From: an uncultured Oscillospiraceae bacterium
GTDB taxonomy: Bacteria; Bacillota; Clostridia; Oscillospirales; Ruminococcaceae
Length of the DNA: 64,000 nucleotides
Assembly: GCA_934462925.1 (NCBI GenBank)
Contig: CAKSIT010000001.1
Span: 186,001-250,000, forward strand
Direction: 5' to 3'
Under the pieces are notes generated by a model. The model did not search any database. It saw only the letters and a list, made by a program, of their open reading frames with translations, and had not been told where the DNA came from. Position numbers and translations under genes: made by a program. Within the stretch, counting starts at the first letter, position 1. Each line of letters starts with the position of its first letter. Positions 31,629 through 39,631 of the stretch are shown piece by piece.

Positions 31629-32423
31629 ATGGCTGCCATAATCAACGAAAACGAGAGATTCCACCTTAAGATAAAGGACGGCGACGTTGGGCGCTACGTT
31701 ATACTGCCCGGCGACCCGGGGCGCGTGCCGCTTATCGCGCAGAAGCTCGACAACGCCGTGCAGGTTGCCTGCAACCGCGAGTACAACGTATACACGGGAT
31801 ACCTTGACGGCGAAAAGGTGAGCGTATGCTCCACGGGCATAGGCGGCCCGTCCGCCGCAATCGCCGTGGAGGAGCTTATAATGACCCGCGCGGACACCTT
31901 TATCCGCGTAGGCACGAGCGGCGGCATTGACGTAAAGGTGTGCGGCGGCGACCTGCTTGTGGCGAGCGCCGCGGTGCGCGCGGAGGGTACTAGCCGCGAG
32001 TATATCCCCGACGGCTACCCCGCAGTCGCAGACTTCGAGGTAACGCGCGCTCTCAAGGATTCGGGCGACGCGCTTTCCACCGACGAGGACGGCAACCGCT
32101 GCCACGTGGGCGTGGTGCAGAGCAAGGACAACTTCTACGGCGAGATAGACCCGTCCAAAACGGCGGTTTCCGCAAGGCTTAACGCCGCGTGGGAGGGCTA
32201 TGTTAAGTGCGGCTGCCTTACAAGCGAGATGGAGGCGGCTGCGATATTCTCCGTGGCGCTGCTGCGCGGCGCGCGCGCGGGCGCGGTGCTTACGGCGCTA
32301 TGGAACGTTGAGCGCACGAACGCGGGGCTGCCCGACAAGAACTGCACGAGCAGCGAGCGCGCGATAAACTGCGCGATAGGCGCGATAAGACGGCTTATTG
32401 CGCTTGACAGGAGCAAAAAGTGA
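31629..32423 (+). CDS. udp: nucleoside phosphorylase (uridine phosphorylase family)
   Basis: The 264-aa protein from ATG 31629 has the NP-I fold markers: phosphate loop ILPGDPGRVPLIA near residue 24, STGIGGPSAAIAVEEL, RVGTSGGIDV and the ribose-binding SEMEAAAIF. The length matches uridine phosphorylases (about 250 aa). The reaction is phosphorolysis of a nucleoside to base plus ribose-1-phosphate in pyrimidine salvage. Purine specificity cannot be fully excluded. The gene overlaps the following phosphatase gene by 4 bp. Confidence 0.85.
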   Translation: MAAIINENERFHLKIKDGDVGRYVILPGDPGRVPLIAQKLDNAVQVACNREYNVYTGYLDGEKVSVCSTGIGGPSAAIAVEELIMTRADTFIRVGTSGGIDVKVCGGDLLVASAAVRAEGTSREYIPDGYPAVADFEVTRALKDSGDALSTDEDGNRCHVGVVQSKDNFYGEIDPSKTAVSARLNAAWEGYVKCGCLTSEMEAAAIFSVALLRGARAGAVLTALWNVERTNAGLPDKNCTSSERAINCAIGAIRRLIALDRSKK

Positions 32424-33067
32424 TGTTTTCTACAGTACTGTTCGACCTTGACGGCACGCTTACCGACCCTTTCGAGGGGATAACGGGCGGCATTCTTTAC
32501 GCGCTGGAACATCTCGGGTACGACTGCCCGCCGCGCAGCGAGCTTGTAAGCTTCATAGGCCCGCCGCTGCTCGACGAGTTTATGCGGCGCTTTGGCATGG
32601 ACGAGCCGACCGCGCGCGAGGCGGTGCGGCTCTACCGCGTGTATTACGCCGACAGGGGGCTGTATGAGAACAGGGTGATAGACGGCGCGCCCGAGCTGCT
32701 GGCATCGCTGCGCGCGGCGGGCATAACGGTGTGCCTTGCAACGTCCAAGCCCGAGCCGTTCGCGCGTAAAATACTCGAACACTTCGCGCTCATAGAGTAC
32801 TTTGACTACGTGGGCGGCGCTACCTTTGACGGCAGGATTTCCGCAAAGGCGGACGTTGTGCGCCTTGTGCTCCAAAAAACGGCGGCAGACCCCGCGCGCA
32901 GCGTGCTTGTGGGCGACCGCTTCCACGACATAGAGGGCGCGCACGCGGCGGGAATACGCTGCATAGCGGCGCTCACGGGCTTCGGCAGCCGCGGGGAGTT
33001 TGCGGAACACCACGCGGATTACGTCGCGGAGAATCTTGCGCAGGTGGGAAGTATAATTCTCGGCTAA
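32420..33067 (+). CDS. HAD-superfamily phosphatase (phosphoglycolate phosphatase/PpaX-like)
   Basis: This 215-aa enzyme has the four HAD motifs: LFDLDGTLTD with nucleophile Asp, CLATSKPEPF, ISAKADVV with Lys, and VGDRFHDIEGAHAAG. A helical cap lies at about 15-85. GTG 32420 or ATG 32423 can serve as start. It may dephosphorylate a sugar phosphate or nucleotide in the same salvage unit as the phosphorylase it overlaps. Confidence 0.8.
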   Translation: MMFSTVLFDLDGTLTDPFEGITGGILYALEHLGYDCPPRSELVSFIGPPLLDEFMRRFGMDEPTAREAVRLYRVYYADRGLYENRVIDGAPELLASLRAAGITVCLATSKPEPFARKILEHFALIEYFDYVGGATFDGRISAKADVVRLVLQKTAADPARSVLVGDRFHDIEGAHAAGIRCIAALTGFGSRGEFAEHHADYVAENLAQVGSIILG

Positions 33068-33130
33068 AACGAATAATAATGCTTTTGGCGACAAAAAGAA
33101 CAAGGTTGTATAAAATTTTTGAAAAAACCG

Positions 33131-33159
33131 TTGCAATTCGCGGCGGTATGTGTTATAAT
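33131..33159 (+). promoter_or_regulatory. sigma-A promoter of the polyamine operon
   Basis: TTGCAA, 17 bp, TATAAT, with the start predicted near 33166, more than 300 nt before the first gene. The 60 bp between the HAD stop and this promoter hold nothing recognisable. Confidence 0.8.
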
Positions 33160-33165
33160 CACTAT

Positions 33166-33484
33166 AACTGCAAGCGCGTGGAATAACTCGCATTTAGGTT
33201 ATTGAAACGATAAATCCCGCGGAGCGGGTTATCAAAATGACTTTTTTGCCTCGGGTTTCCCGAGGGAAAAAACACCTTTATCCGCACAAGTGCATGAATT
33301 GACGGCGAGCCGTCAATTCATGCGCGCAGCGCGGATGTTTCGGCGAAAAGCCCCGTATGGGGATTTTCGCCGACCTAAAGCGCGGGGAACGACCCGCGCT
33401 TCTTGCGGAAATATTACCGACGGGGAAAACGGACTCGGAACAGCAAGCTGCAAGAGCCGCCCGTGCGGGGCAGGAAGGGTTGTG
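33166..33484 (+). promoter_or_regulatory. long structured 5' leader of speD
   Basis: The leader is about 320 nt and densely folded, and no protein is convincing within it. Stems by eye: 33216-33228 (short); 33242-33272 (TTTTTT and CCTCGGG pairing with CCCGAGG and AAAAAA); ATCCGC 33280 with GCGGAT 33336 enclosing a 14-bp perfect hairpin at 33292-33323 with loop CGAG; 33341-33372 (CGGCGAAAA, CCCC, loop GTAT, GGGG, TTTTCGCCG); and 33378-33401 (AAGCGCGGG, loop GAACGA, CCCGCGCTT). It does not match the SAM riboswitch consensus I know. A regulatory RNA sensing a polyamine or AdoMet is a hypothesis. Confidence 0.6.
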
Positions 33485-34297
33485 ATGATAGGGTTGGAAA
33501 AAAAGCTTTCTCTGTATGGCTTTAACAACCTCACAAAGACACTTAGCTTCAACATTTATGATGTGTGCTATGCAAAAAGTGAGAGGGAGCAGAAGGACTA
33601 CATCGCCTATATCGACGAGCAGTACAACTCCGAACGACTTACAAAGATACTCTGTGACGTCACCGAGAAGATAGGCGCTACAGTTCTCAACATCTCAAAG
33701 CAGGATTACGACCCGCAGGGCGCTTCCGTAAACGTGCTGTTTGCCGAGGGCGAGGTAACGCCCGACCATATCGACAGCTCCTGCAACAGGGGTCAGGGCT
33801 TTTTTGCGGGCGGCAGGTCCGTTCACGCACATCTTGACAAGAGTCATATAACCGTGCATACTTTCCCCGAGTATCACCCCGATAAGGCGATATCGACGTT
33901 TCGCGTTGATATAGACGTTGCCACCTGCGGCGAGATAACGCCGCTCAGCACGCTCGATTACCTTATCGGCAGCTTTGATTCGGATATAATAACGATAGAC
34001 TACCGCGTGCGCGGCTTTACGCGGGACGTTGCGGGCAAAAAGTGCTTTATGGACGCGCCCATGACGTCCATACAGGAGTTTATCGACGCGCGCACCCTCA
34101 CGCGGTACGACGCTATCGACGTTAACGTTTACCAGTCCAACATATTCCACACGAAAATGCTTATCAAGGAAATAGAGCTTCAGAACTACCTTTTCAACAG
34201 GGACGTTTACGAGATACACCCGCAGGAGCGCCTTGAGATAACGGGCGCGCTGCGGCGTGAGATGATAGAGATATTCAGCGGAATGAACATTTACTGA
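33485..34297 (+). CDS. speD: S-adenosylmethionine decarboxylase proenzyme, E. coli type
   Basis: The 270-aa protein is read from ATG 33485, behind AGGAAGG; longer forms run into the leader. It is the large bacterial AdoMetDC class: self-cleavage site in AHLDKSHITVHTFPEYHP, where the Ser after Lys becomes the pyruvoyl group, and length as in E. coli SpeD (264). It makes decarboxylated AdoMet, the aminopropyl donor for SpeE two genes downstream. First gene of the polyamine operon. Confidence 0.95.
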   Translation: MIGLEKKLSLYGFNNLTKTLSFNIYDVCYAKSEREQKDYIAYIDEQYNSERLTKILCDVTEKIGATVLNISKQDYDPQGASVNVLFAEGEVTPDHIDSSCNRGQGFFAGGRSVHAHLDKSHITVHTFPEYHPDKAISTFRVDIDVATCGEITPLSTLDYLIGSFDSDIITIDYRVRGFTRDVAGKKCFMDAPMTSIQEFIDARTLTRYDAIDVNVYQSNIFHTKMLIKEIELQNYLFNRDVYEIHPQERLEITGALRREMIEIFSGMNIY

Positions 34298-34307
34298 GGT
34301 GGGGAGA

Positions 34308-35753
34308 ATGAAGCTTGAACACACCCGCGCGCCGCTTTACGAGGCGATGAGGGCGTATCAGCTTGACCGCGTGGTCAAGTTCGACGTCCCCGGCCATAAG
34401 GGCGGGCGCGGCAACAAGGCGCTCAGGGATTTCCTCGGCGAGGCGTGCATGAAGAACGACGTAAACTCCATGAAGCCTCTGGACAATCTCTGCCACCCCG
34501 TTTCCGTAATAAAAGAAGCGCAGGAGTACGCGGCGGACGCGTTCGGCGCGGAAAATTCGATTTTTATCGTAAACGGCGCTACGGGCGCGGTGCAGGCGAT
34601 GGTAATGTCGGTGTGCAAGCCGGGGGATAAGATAATTCTCCCGCGAAACGTACACAGAAGCGCCATAAACGCGCTTGTGGTATGCGGCGCAGTTCCTGTT
34701 TACGTAAACCCGGGCGTTAACAACAGCCTTGGTATCCCCCTTGGCATGACCCCCGCGGAGGTGGAGGCGGCGATAGTCGCCAACCCCGAGGCAAAGGCGG
34801 TGCTTGTAAACAACCCCACCTATTACGGCATTTGCAGCGACCTTAAAAGCATAGTTGAGATAGCGCACCGCCACGGTATAAAGGTGCTGTGCGACGAGGC
34901 TCACGGCACGCATTTTTATTTCGGCGAGGGGCTGCCCCCCTCTGGCATGAGCTGCGGCGCGGATATGTCGGCGGTGTCGGTGCATAAAACGGGCGGAAGC
35001 CTTACGCAGAGCGCGCTTTTGCTGCTCGGCAAGGGCATAGACCCGAATTACGTGCGCCAGATAATCAACCTCACCCAGACCACCAGCGCAAGCTACCTGC
35101 TTATGGTGTCGCTCGACCTTGCGCGGCAGAATCTCGCGCTAAACGGTAAGGCGTACTATGCAAAAACGGTGGAGTTCGCGGAGTACGCAAGGCACGAGAT
35201 AAACGCCATTGGCGGCTACTACGCTTTCGGCAGCGAGCTGTGCGACGGCGGAGCGTTCTACGCGTTCGACAAGACAAAGCTTTCTATCCACACGCGCGCA
35301 ATGGGCCTTGCGGGTATCGAGGTATACGACCTGCTGCGCGACGAGTACGACATTCAGATAGAGTTCGGCGATATCGGCAATATACTTGCGATAATCACGG
35401 GCGGCGACCGCGCGCTTGAAATAGAGCGCCTGCTTAGCGCCCTGAGCCTTATAAAGCAGTTTTACGGCAAGTCCCCCGTGGGACTGTACGACCACGAGTA
35501 CATAAACCCCATTGTTGAAACGACCCCGCAGGCGGCGTTCTACGCCGAGCAGGAGACCCTGCCGATAGAGCAGACCGCGGGCAGGGTGTGCAGCGAGTTC
35601 GTTATGTGCTACCCGCCGGGGATACCGATACTTGCCCCCGGAGAGCGCATAACGCGCGATATTCTCGATTATATAGCGTTCGCCAAGGAAAAGGGCTGCT
35701 CCCTTACGGGCTGCCGCGATATGAACGTGGAGTATCTTCAGGTGATGAAGTAA
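34308..35753 (+). CDS. speA: arginine decarboxylase (Orn/Lys/Arg decarboxylase family)
   Basis: The 481-aa PLP fold-type I enzyme is the short Gram-positive form. It begins RAPLYEAMRAYQLDRVVKFD, then VPGHKGGRGN. PLP binding residues are in CDEAHGTHFYF, and the PLP lysine in SVHKTGGSLTQ. Bacillus SpeA relatives decarboxylate arginine to agmatine; lysine or ornithine use cannot be excluded from sequence. The start ATG 34308 follows GGTGGGGAG and lies 10 bp after speD. Confidence 0.88.
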   Translation: MKLEHTRAPLYEAMRAYQLDRVVKFDVPGHKGGRGNKALRDFLGEACMKNDVNSMKPLDNLCHPVSVIKEAQEYAADAFGAENSIFIVNGATGAVQAMVMSVCKPGDKIILPRNVHRSAINALVVCGAVPVYVNPGVNNSLGIPLGMTPAEVEAAIVANPEAKAVLVNNPTYYGICSDLKSIVEIAHRHGIKVLCDEAHGTHFYFGEGLPPSGMSCGADMSAVSVHKTGGSLTQSALLLLGKGIDPNYVRQIINLTQTTSASYLLMVSLDLARQNLALNGKAYYAKTVEFAEYARHEINAIGGYYAFGSELCDGGAFYAFDKTKLSIHTRAMGLAGIEVYDLLRDEYDIQIEFGDIGNILAIITGGDRALEIERLLSALSLIKQFYGKSPVGLYDHEYINPIVETTPQAAFYAEQETLPIEQTAGRVCSEFVMCYPPGIPILAPGERITRDILDYIAFAKEKGCSLTGCRDMNVEYLQVMK

Positions 35754-35769
35754 GCGAAAGGAGCAGAGC

Positions 35770-36624
35770 ATGGAGCTTTGGTTCACAGAGAATCATACGG
35801 ACAACGTACGGTTCTCCATAAAAGTAAAACAGCACCTTGTCAGCGAAAAGAGCAGATACCAGCAGATAGACATTCTCGACAGCTACGAGCTGGGCAGGAT
35901 ACTTGTGCTTGACGGCTACCTTATGCTGACGGAAAAGGACGAGTACATCTACCACGAGATGATAACGCACGTGCCTATGGCGACAAACCCCAACATAAAG
36001 CGCGTGCTTGTAATAGGCGCGGGGGACGGCGGCACAATCCGCGAGCTTACGCGCTTCAGCGGCATAGAGTATATAGACATGGTTGAGATAGACCGCCGCG
36101 TGGTGGAGCTGTGCCGCGAGTACCTGCCGCAGACCGCGTGCAGGCTTGACGACCCGCGCGTTCATCTCCACTTTGAGGACGGGCTTAAGTTCGTGCGCAC
36201 CAAGGAGAACGAGTACGACCTTATTATAGTGGACAGCACCGACCCGTTCGGCCCGGGCGAGGGGCTTTTCACCAAGGAGTTTTACGGCAACTGCTACAAG
36301 GCGCTGAGCGCCGACGGCATTCTCGTAAACCAGCACGAAAGCACGTTCTACGACGAATACGCCGAGATAATGAAGCGCGCGCACAACCGCATAAAAAGCT
36401 TTTTCCCTACGGCGCTCGTGTATCAGGCGCATATCCCCACTTACCCCAGCGGACACTGGCTTTTCGGCTTTGCAAGCAAGCGCTTCCACCCGATAAAAGA
36501 CCAGAACGCGGAGTGGTGGCTGGCGCAGGGGCTTAAAACGAAGTACTACAACCGGTACGTTCACAGCGGCTGCTTTGCGCTGCCAAACAATGTGCGCGAC
36601 GTTCTGCGCGATGGGGAGGGCTGA
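35770..36624 (+). CDS. speE: spermidine synthase / aminopropyltransferase
   Basis: This 284-aa protein begins MELWFTENHTDNVRFSIKVK. It has the donor-binding motif VIGAGDGGTIREL at about residue 80-92 and the catalytic DSTDPFGPGEGLFTKEFY near residue 156. It transfers the aminopropyl group from decarboxylated AdoMet to putrescine, or to agmatine in some organisms. Because no agmatinase gene is in the operon, the agmatine option deserves thought. Coupled to the following cupin gene (1-bp gap). Confidence 0.95.
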   Translation: MELWFTENHTDNVRFSIKVKQHLVSEKSRYQQIDILDSYELGRILVLDGYLMLTEKDEYIYHEMITHVPMATNPNIKRVLVIGAGDGGTIRELTRFSGIEYIDMVEIDRRVVELCREYLPQTACRLDDPRVHLHFEDGLKFVRTKENEYDLIIVDSTDPFGPGEGLFTKEFYGNCYKALSADGILVNQHESTFYDEYAEIMKRAHNRIKSFFPTALVYQAHIPTYPSGHWLFGFASKRFHPIKDQNAEWWLAQGLKTKYYNRYVHSGCFALPNNVRDVLRDGEG

Positions 36625-36625
36625 A

Positions 36626-36958
36626 ATGCTTATCGACTTTGACGAGATACAAGAGGTGGGCAACGTGCATTACAAGGGCGGCACGGGCGCGCTTATGATA
36701 AGGGCGTTCGCGGACAGTACAGTAAAAGTGATGCGCTGCCGCCTTGAAAAGGGCTGCTCGATAGGGCTGCACACGCACGAGAAAAGCAGCGAGGTGCTTT
36801 ACGCGCTAAGCGGTACGGCGAGAATGCTGTGCGACGGGGATTACGAGATATTAAAGGCGGGAAGCTGCTTTTACTGCCCCGTAGGGCATTCTCACGACCT
36901 TGTTAATATAGGCGATGAGGATTTTGTATTTTTTACGGTTATATCCGACGTAAAGTAA
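36626..36958 (+). CDS. small single-domain cupin
   Basis: The 110-aa protein from ATG 36626, behind GGGGAGGG, has the cupin motif 1 as GLHTHEKSSEVLYALSGTA (HTH...E) and motif 2 as CPVGHSHDL. Metal ligands His, His, Glu and a later His are therefore present. Small cupins bind a metal and a small ligand as sensor, isomerase or dioxygenase. It occupies the place, between speE and the carboxyspermidine dehydrogenase gene, where agmatinase (speB) is often found in related operons. No function is assigned. Confidence 0.75.
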   Translation: MLIDFDEIQEVGNVHYKGGTGALMIRAFADSTVKVMRCRLEKGCSIGLHTHEKSSEVLYALSGTARMLCDGDYEILKAGSCFYCPVGHSHDLVNIGDEDFVFFTVISDVK

Positions 36959-36977
36959 AATATGGGAGGAAAATAAA

Positions 36978-38180
36978 ATGTCAAGAGCAATGATAATCGG
37001 CGCGGGCGGCGTTGCAGGCGTAGTAATAGCAAAGTGCTGCCAGAACAGCGAGGTATTCACCGAGATAATGATAGCGAGCCGCACCAAGGCAAAGTGCGAC
37101 GCTTTTAAGGAGAAGCTGCAGCCTACCACCAAAACGGTGATAACCACCGCGCAGGTGGACGCGGACAACGTAGAGCAGCTCACCGCGCTTATAAAGGACT
37201 ACAAGCCCGAGATAGTGATAAACGTTGCGCTTCCGTATCAGGACCTGCACATAATGGACGCGTGCCTTGCAGCGGGCGTAAACTACCTTGACACCGCAAA
37301 CTACGAACCCGAGGACACCGCGAAGTTCGAGTACAGCTGGCAGTGGGCGTACCGCGAGCGCTTTGAAAAGGCGGGGCTTACGGCGGTTCTCGGCTGCGGC
37401 TTCGACCCGGGCGTTACGGGCGTTTTTTCCGCGTACGCTATGAAGCACCAGTTCGACGAGATAAACTATATAGACATACTCGACTGCAACGGCGGCGACC
37501 ACGGCTACCCGTTCGCTACCAACTTCAACCCCGAGATAAACATTCGCGAGGTGTCCGCAAAGGGCAGCTATATCGAGGACGGCAAGTGGGTTGAAACCGA
37601 ACCTATGGAGATAAAGCGCGTTTACAATTTCAAGGGCGTAGGCGAAAAGGATATGTACCTGCTTCACCACGAGGAGCTTGAGTCCCTTGCGCTTAACATC
37701 AAGGGCATTAAGCGCATTCGCTTCTTCATGACGTTCGGGCAGAGCTACCTTACGCACCTTAAGTGCCTTGAGGACGTAGGTATGACCTCTATCAAGCCCA
37801 TAATGTTCGAGGGTAAGGAGATAGTACCGCTTCAGTTCCTTAAGGCGGTTCTTCCCGACCCCGCTTCTCTCGGCCCGAGAACGGTGGGCAAGACCAACAT
37901 CGGCTGCATATTCATCGGCAAAAAGGACGGCAAGGAGAAGCACTACTACCTCTACAACATCTGCGACCACCGGGAGTGCTACAAGGAGGTAGGCTCGCAG
38001 GCGATAAGCTACACTACGGGCGTACCTGCAATGATAGGCGCGGCAATGGTGCTTACAGGCAAGTGGAACGCCGCGGGCGTGCATAACGTTGAGGAGTTCG
38101 ACCCCGACCCCTTTATGGAGGCGCTCAACAAGTGGGGGCTTCCGTGGGAGGAAGACTTCAATCCCGTGCTTGTTGACTGA
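36978..38180 (+). CDS. carboxynorspermidine/carboxyspermidine dehydrogenase
   Basis: This 400-aa saccharopine-dehydrogenase-like enzyme has an N-terminal NADPH fold SRAMIIGAGGVAGVVIAKCC. Internal GCGFDPGVTGVFSAYAMKHQ and DCNGGDHGYPFATNFNPEIN are characteristic of carboxynorspermidine dehydrogenase. It reductively condenses aspartate semialdehyde with putrescine (or diaminopropane) to carboxyspermidine (or carboxynorspermidine). Its partner decarboxylase is at 39632. It is 19 bp after the cupin with GGGAGG before the ATG. Confidence 0.92.
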   Translation: MSRAMIIGAGGVAGVVIAKCCQNSEVFTEIMIASRTKAKCDAFKEKLQPTTKTVITTAQVDADNVEQLTALIKDYKPEIVINVALPYQDLHIMDACLAAGVNYLDTANYEPEDTAKFEYSWQWAYRERFEKAGLTAVLGCGFDPGVTGVFSAYAMKHQFDEINYIDILDCNGGDHGYPFATNFNPEINIREVSAKGSYIEDGKWVETEPMEIKRVYNFKGVGEKDMYLLHHEELESLALNIKGIKRIRFFMTFGQSYLTHLKCLEDVGMTSIKPIMFEGKEIVPLQFLKAVLPDPASLGPRTVGKTNIGCIFIGKKDGKEKHYYLYNICDHRECYKEVGSQAISYTTGVPAMIGAAMVLTGKWNAAGVHNVEEFDPDPFMEALNKWGLPWEEDFNPVLVD

Positions 38181-38192
38181 TTAGTATTGCAA

Positions 38193-38213
38193 AGGCAGGC
38201 GCTCAGCCTGCCT
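38193..38213 (+). terminator. hairpin after the carboxyspermidine dehydrogenase gene
   Basis: AGGCAGGC, loop GCTCA, GCCTGCCT, followed by GTTTG. The U tract is weak, so partial termination or mRNA protection rather than a full stop is likely. Confidence 0.5.
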
Positions 38214-38233
38214 GTTTGCGTGAAAGGAGCGCA

Positions 38234-39049
38234 ATGGAGCAAATTAAGCTGTACAGCCCCGTTACAGCGTATGCCGCAGACGGCGGCGAAAAGCGCGAGG
38301 TTTCCCCGCAGGAGTACCTGAGCGACATTAACCGGGCGCTGAGGGAGTTCGGCAGGCGCGCCGAGCCGCGCCGGAGCAACGTCTGCGGGCTTGCGGTAAG
38401 GGACATTGCGTTTTCGGTGGAGCAGGCGTTCGGCGGGTATTACCTTACAGCCGCGTGTACCGCCGAGGGCGAGGACGCGCTGCACAAGCTCCTGCTTATC
38501 GTGTGGAAGACATACAGCGAAGCCGCCGAGCCGCCCGAAGAAATCGCCGTGCTGCCCGTGCATTGTAAGGCGAACGGGCGCGCCGCGGAGCTTCAACTTG
38601 TCATATGGGACGAAAGCAGCTCGTTTGTGCTGCCCGCGCATAAGCTCGAGCAGCGGCTGAAAAGCGCCGCGGTACACTTTTGCCGCGATTGCAAATATCT
38701 TCAGAAAATCGCGAACACCGACGAAACGAACGCCGCGCTATGCACGTTCGCCGAGTCCTACGAGCCTGTATACACAGACCAAAAGTGCCGCTTTATCCCC
38801 GAGTTTAAGCCGCTTTGCTGCGGCGACTGCGACAGGCTCGGCAGGGATTCCGCCTGCTGCGGCTGCCGCCCCGACGACCCCGCGGAAAGTGCGGTAGGCG
38901 GCGAACTCTGCATGATGTTTGAAGACAAAAGGCAGGCGGAGCTTGAACGCATTCTCGCCGAGTGGAAGTATCGCGAGGAGTACGACAGGGAGAAAATAGA
39001 GCGGCTAATCGACGAGTTTGAGAAGAATTTCAGAACGCCGTTCAACTGA
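38234..39049 (+). CDS. unknown Cys-rich protein in the polyamine operon
   Basis: The 271-aa protein from ATG 38234 follows GAAAGGAG. Residues 1-150 are a mixed alpha/beta domain. Residues 155-225 contain a dense set of cysteines: HFCRDCKYL, CCGDCDRLG, SACCGCRPD. This suggests one or two zinc or Fe-S sites. The last 45 residues form a charged helix (ERILAEWKYREEYDREKIER). It is not recognised as a known family. Genomic position between the two carboxyspermidine enzymes suggests a link with polyamine metabolism, but the hairpin upstream leaves room for a separate unit. Confidence 0.7.
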   Translation: MEQIKLYSPVTAYAADGGEKREVSPQEYLSDINRALREFGRRAEPRRSNVCGLAVRDIAFSVEQAFGGYYLTAACTAEGEDALHKLLLIVWKTYSEAAEPPEEIAVLPVHCKANGRAAELQLVIWDESSSFVLPAHKLEQRLKSAAVHFCRDCKYLQKIANTDETNAALCTFAESYEPVYTDQKCRFIPEFKPLCCGDCDRLGRDSACCGCRPDDPAESAVGGELCMMFEDKRQAELERILAEWKYREEYDREKIERLIDEFEKNFRTPFN

Positions 39050-39125
39050 GTGCAGCCGCGCGGCGTATTTGTACCGGAATTGCGCTTAGGCGGCTGAATA
39101 TACAAGCAGACCGGGAGACATTAAC

Positions 39126-39605
39126 ATGTTAAGACAGGTAAACGAAGAAAATCTCGCCGAATGCGCAGACGTAATCAGAAAGAGCTTTATGACGGTAGCG
39201 GACGAGTTCGGCTTTACCGCGGAAAACGCGCCGAGATTTACCGCGTTCGCTACAACGTGCGACAGGTTATGTTGGCAGCTGCATGAAGAACGCCGCCCCA
39301 TGTACGCGGAGTTTGACGGGGACAGGATAGTCGGGTACTTTTCCCTGTTGGTGCAGGGCGGCGAGTGCGAGCTGAACAACCTGTGCGTTCTGCCCGAATA
39401 CAGGCATAAGCGGCTTGGCGGAGAGCTGCTGACGAGCGCCTTTGAAGCGGCAAAAAAGCTCGGCTGCACAAGGGTGAATATAGGCATTGTCGAGGAAAAC
39501 AAAACGCTCAGAAAATGGTACGAGTCGCACGGCTTCGTACATACGGGGACGAAGAAATTCGACTTCTTCCCGTTTACCTGCGGGTATATGTATAAGGAGC
39601 TGTAA
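39126..39605 (+). CDS. GNAT-family N-acetyltransferase
   Basis: In this 159-aa protein the GNAT core is visible. LNNLCVLPEYRHKRLGGELL carries strand 4 and the acetyl-CoA loop (R/Q-x-x-G-x-G/A variant RHKRLGG). GCTRVNIGIVEENKTLRKWY and ESHGFVHTGTKKFDFFPFT form the C-terminal part. Within a polyamine operon an acetyl transfer to spermidine or a related amine is plausible, but the acceptor cannot be read from sequence. Confidence 0.8.
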   Translation: MLRQVNEENLAECADVIRKSFMTVADEFGFTAENAPRFTAFATTCDRLCWQLHEERRPMYAEFDGDRIVGYFSLLVQGGECELNNLCVLPEYRHKRLGGELLTSAFEAAKKLGCTRVNIGIVEENKTLRKWYESHGFVHTGTKKFDFFPFTCGYMYKEL

Positions 39606-39631
39606 CGGCGCGCACGCATGAAAGGAACGCT

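Noticed and set aside
33237..33302. Short upstream ORF in the speD leader (21 codons)
   Set aside because: No convincing ribosome binding site, and it runs into the strong hairpins. A parallel with eukaryotic AdoMetDC uORFs would be unsupported.
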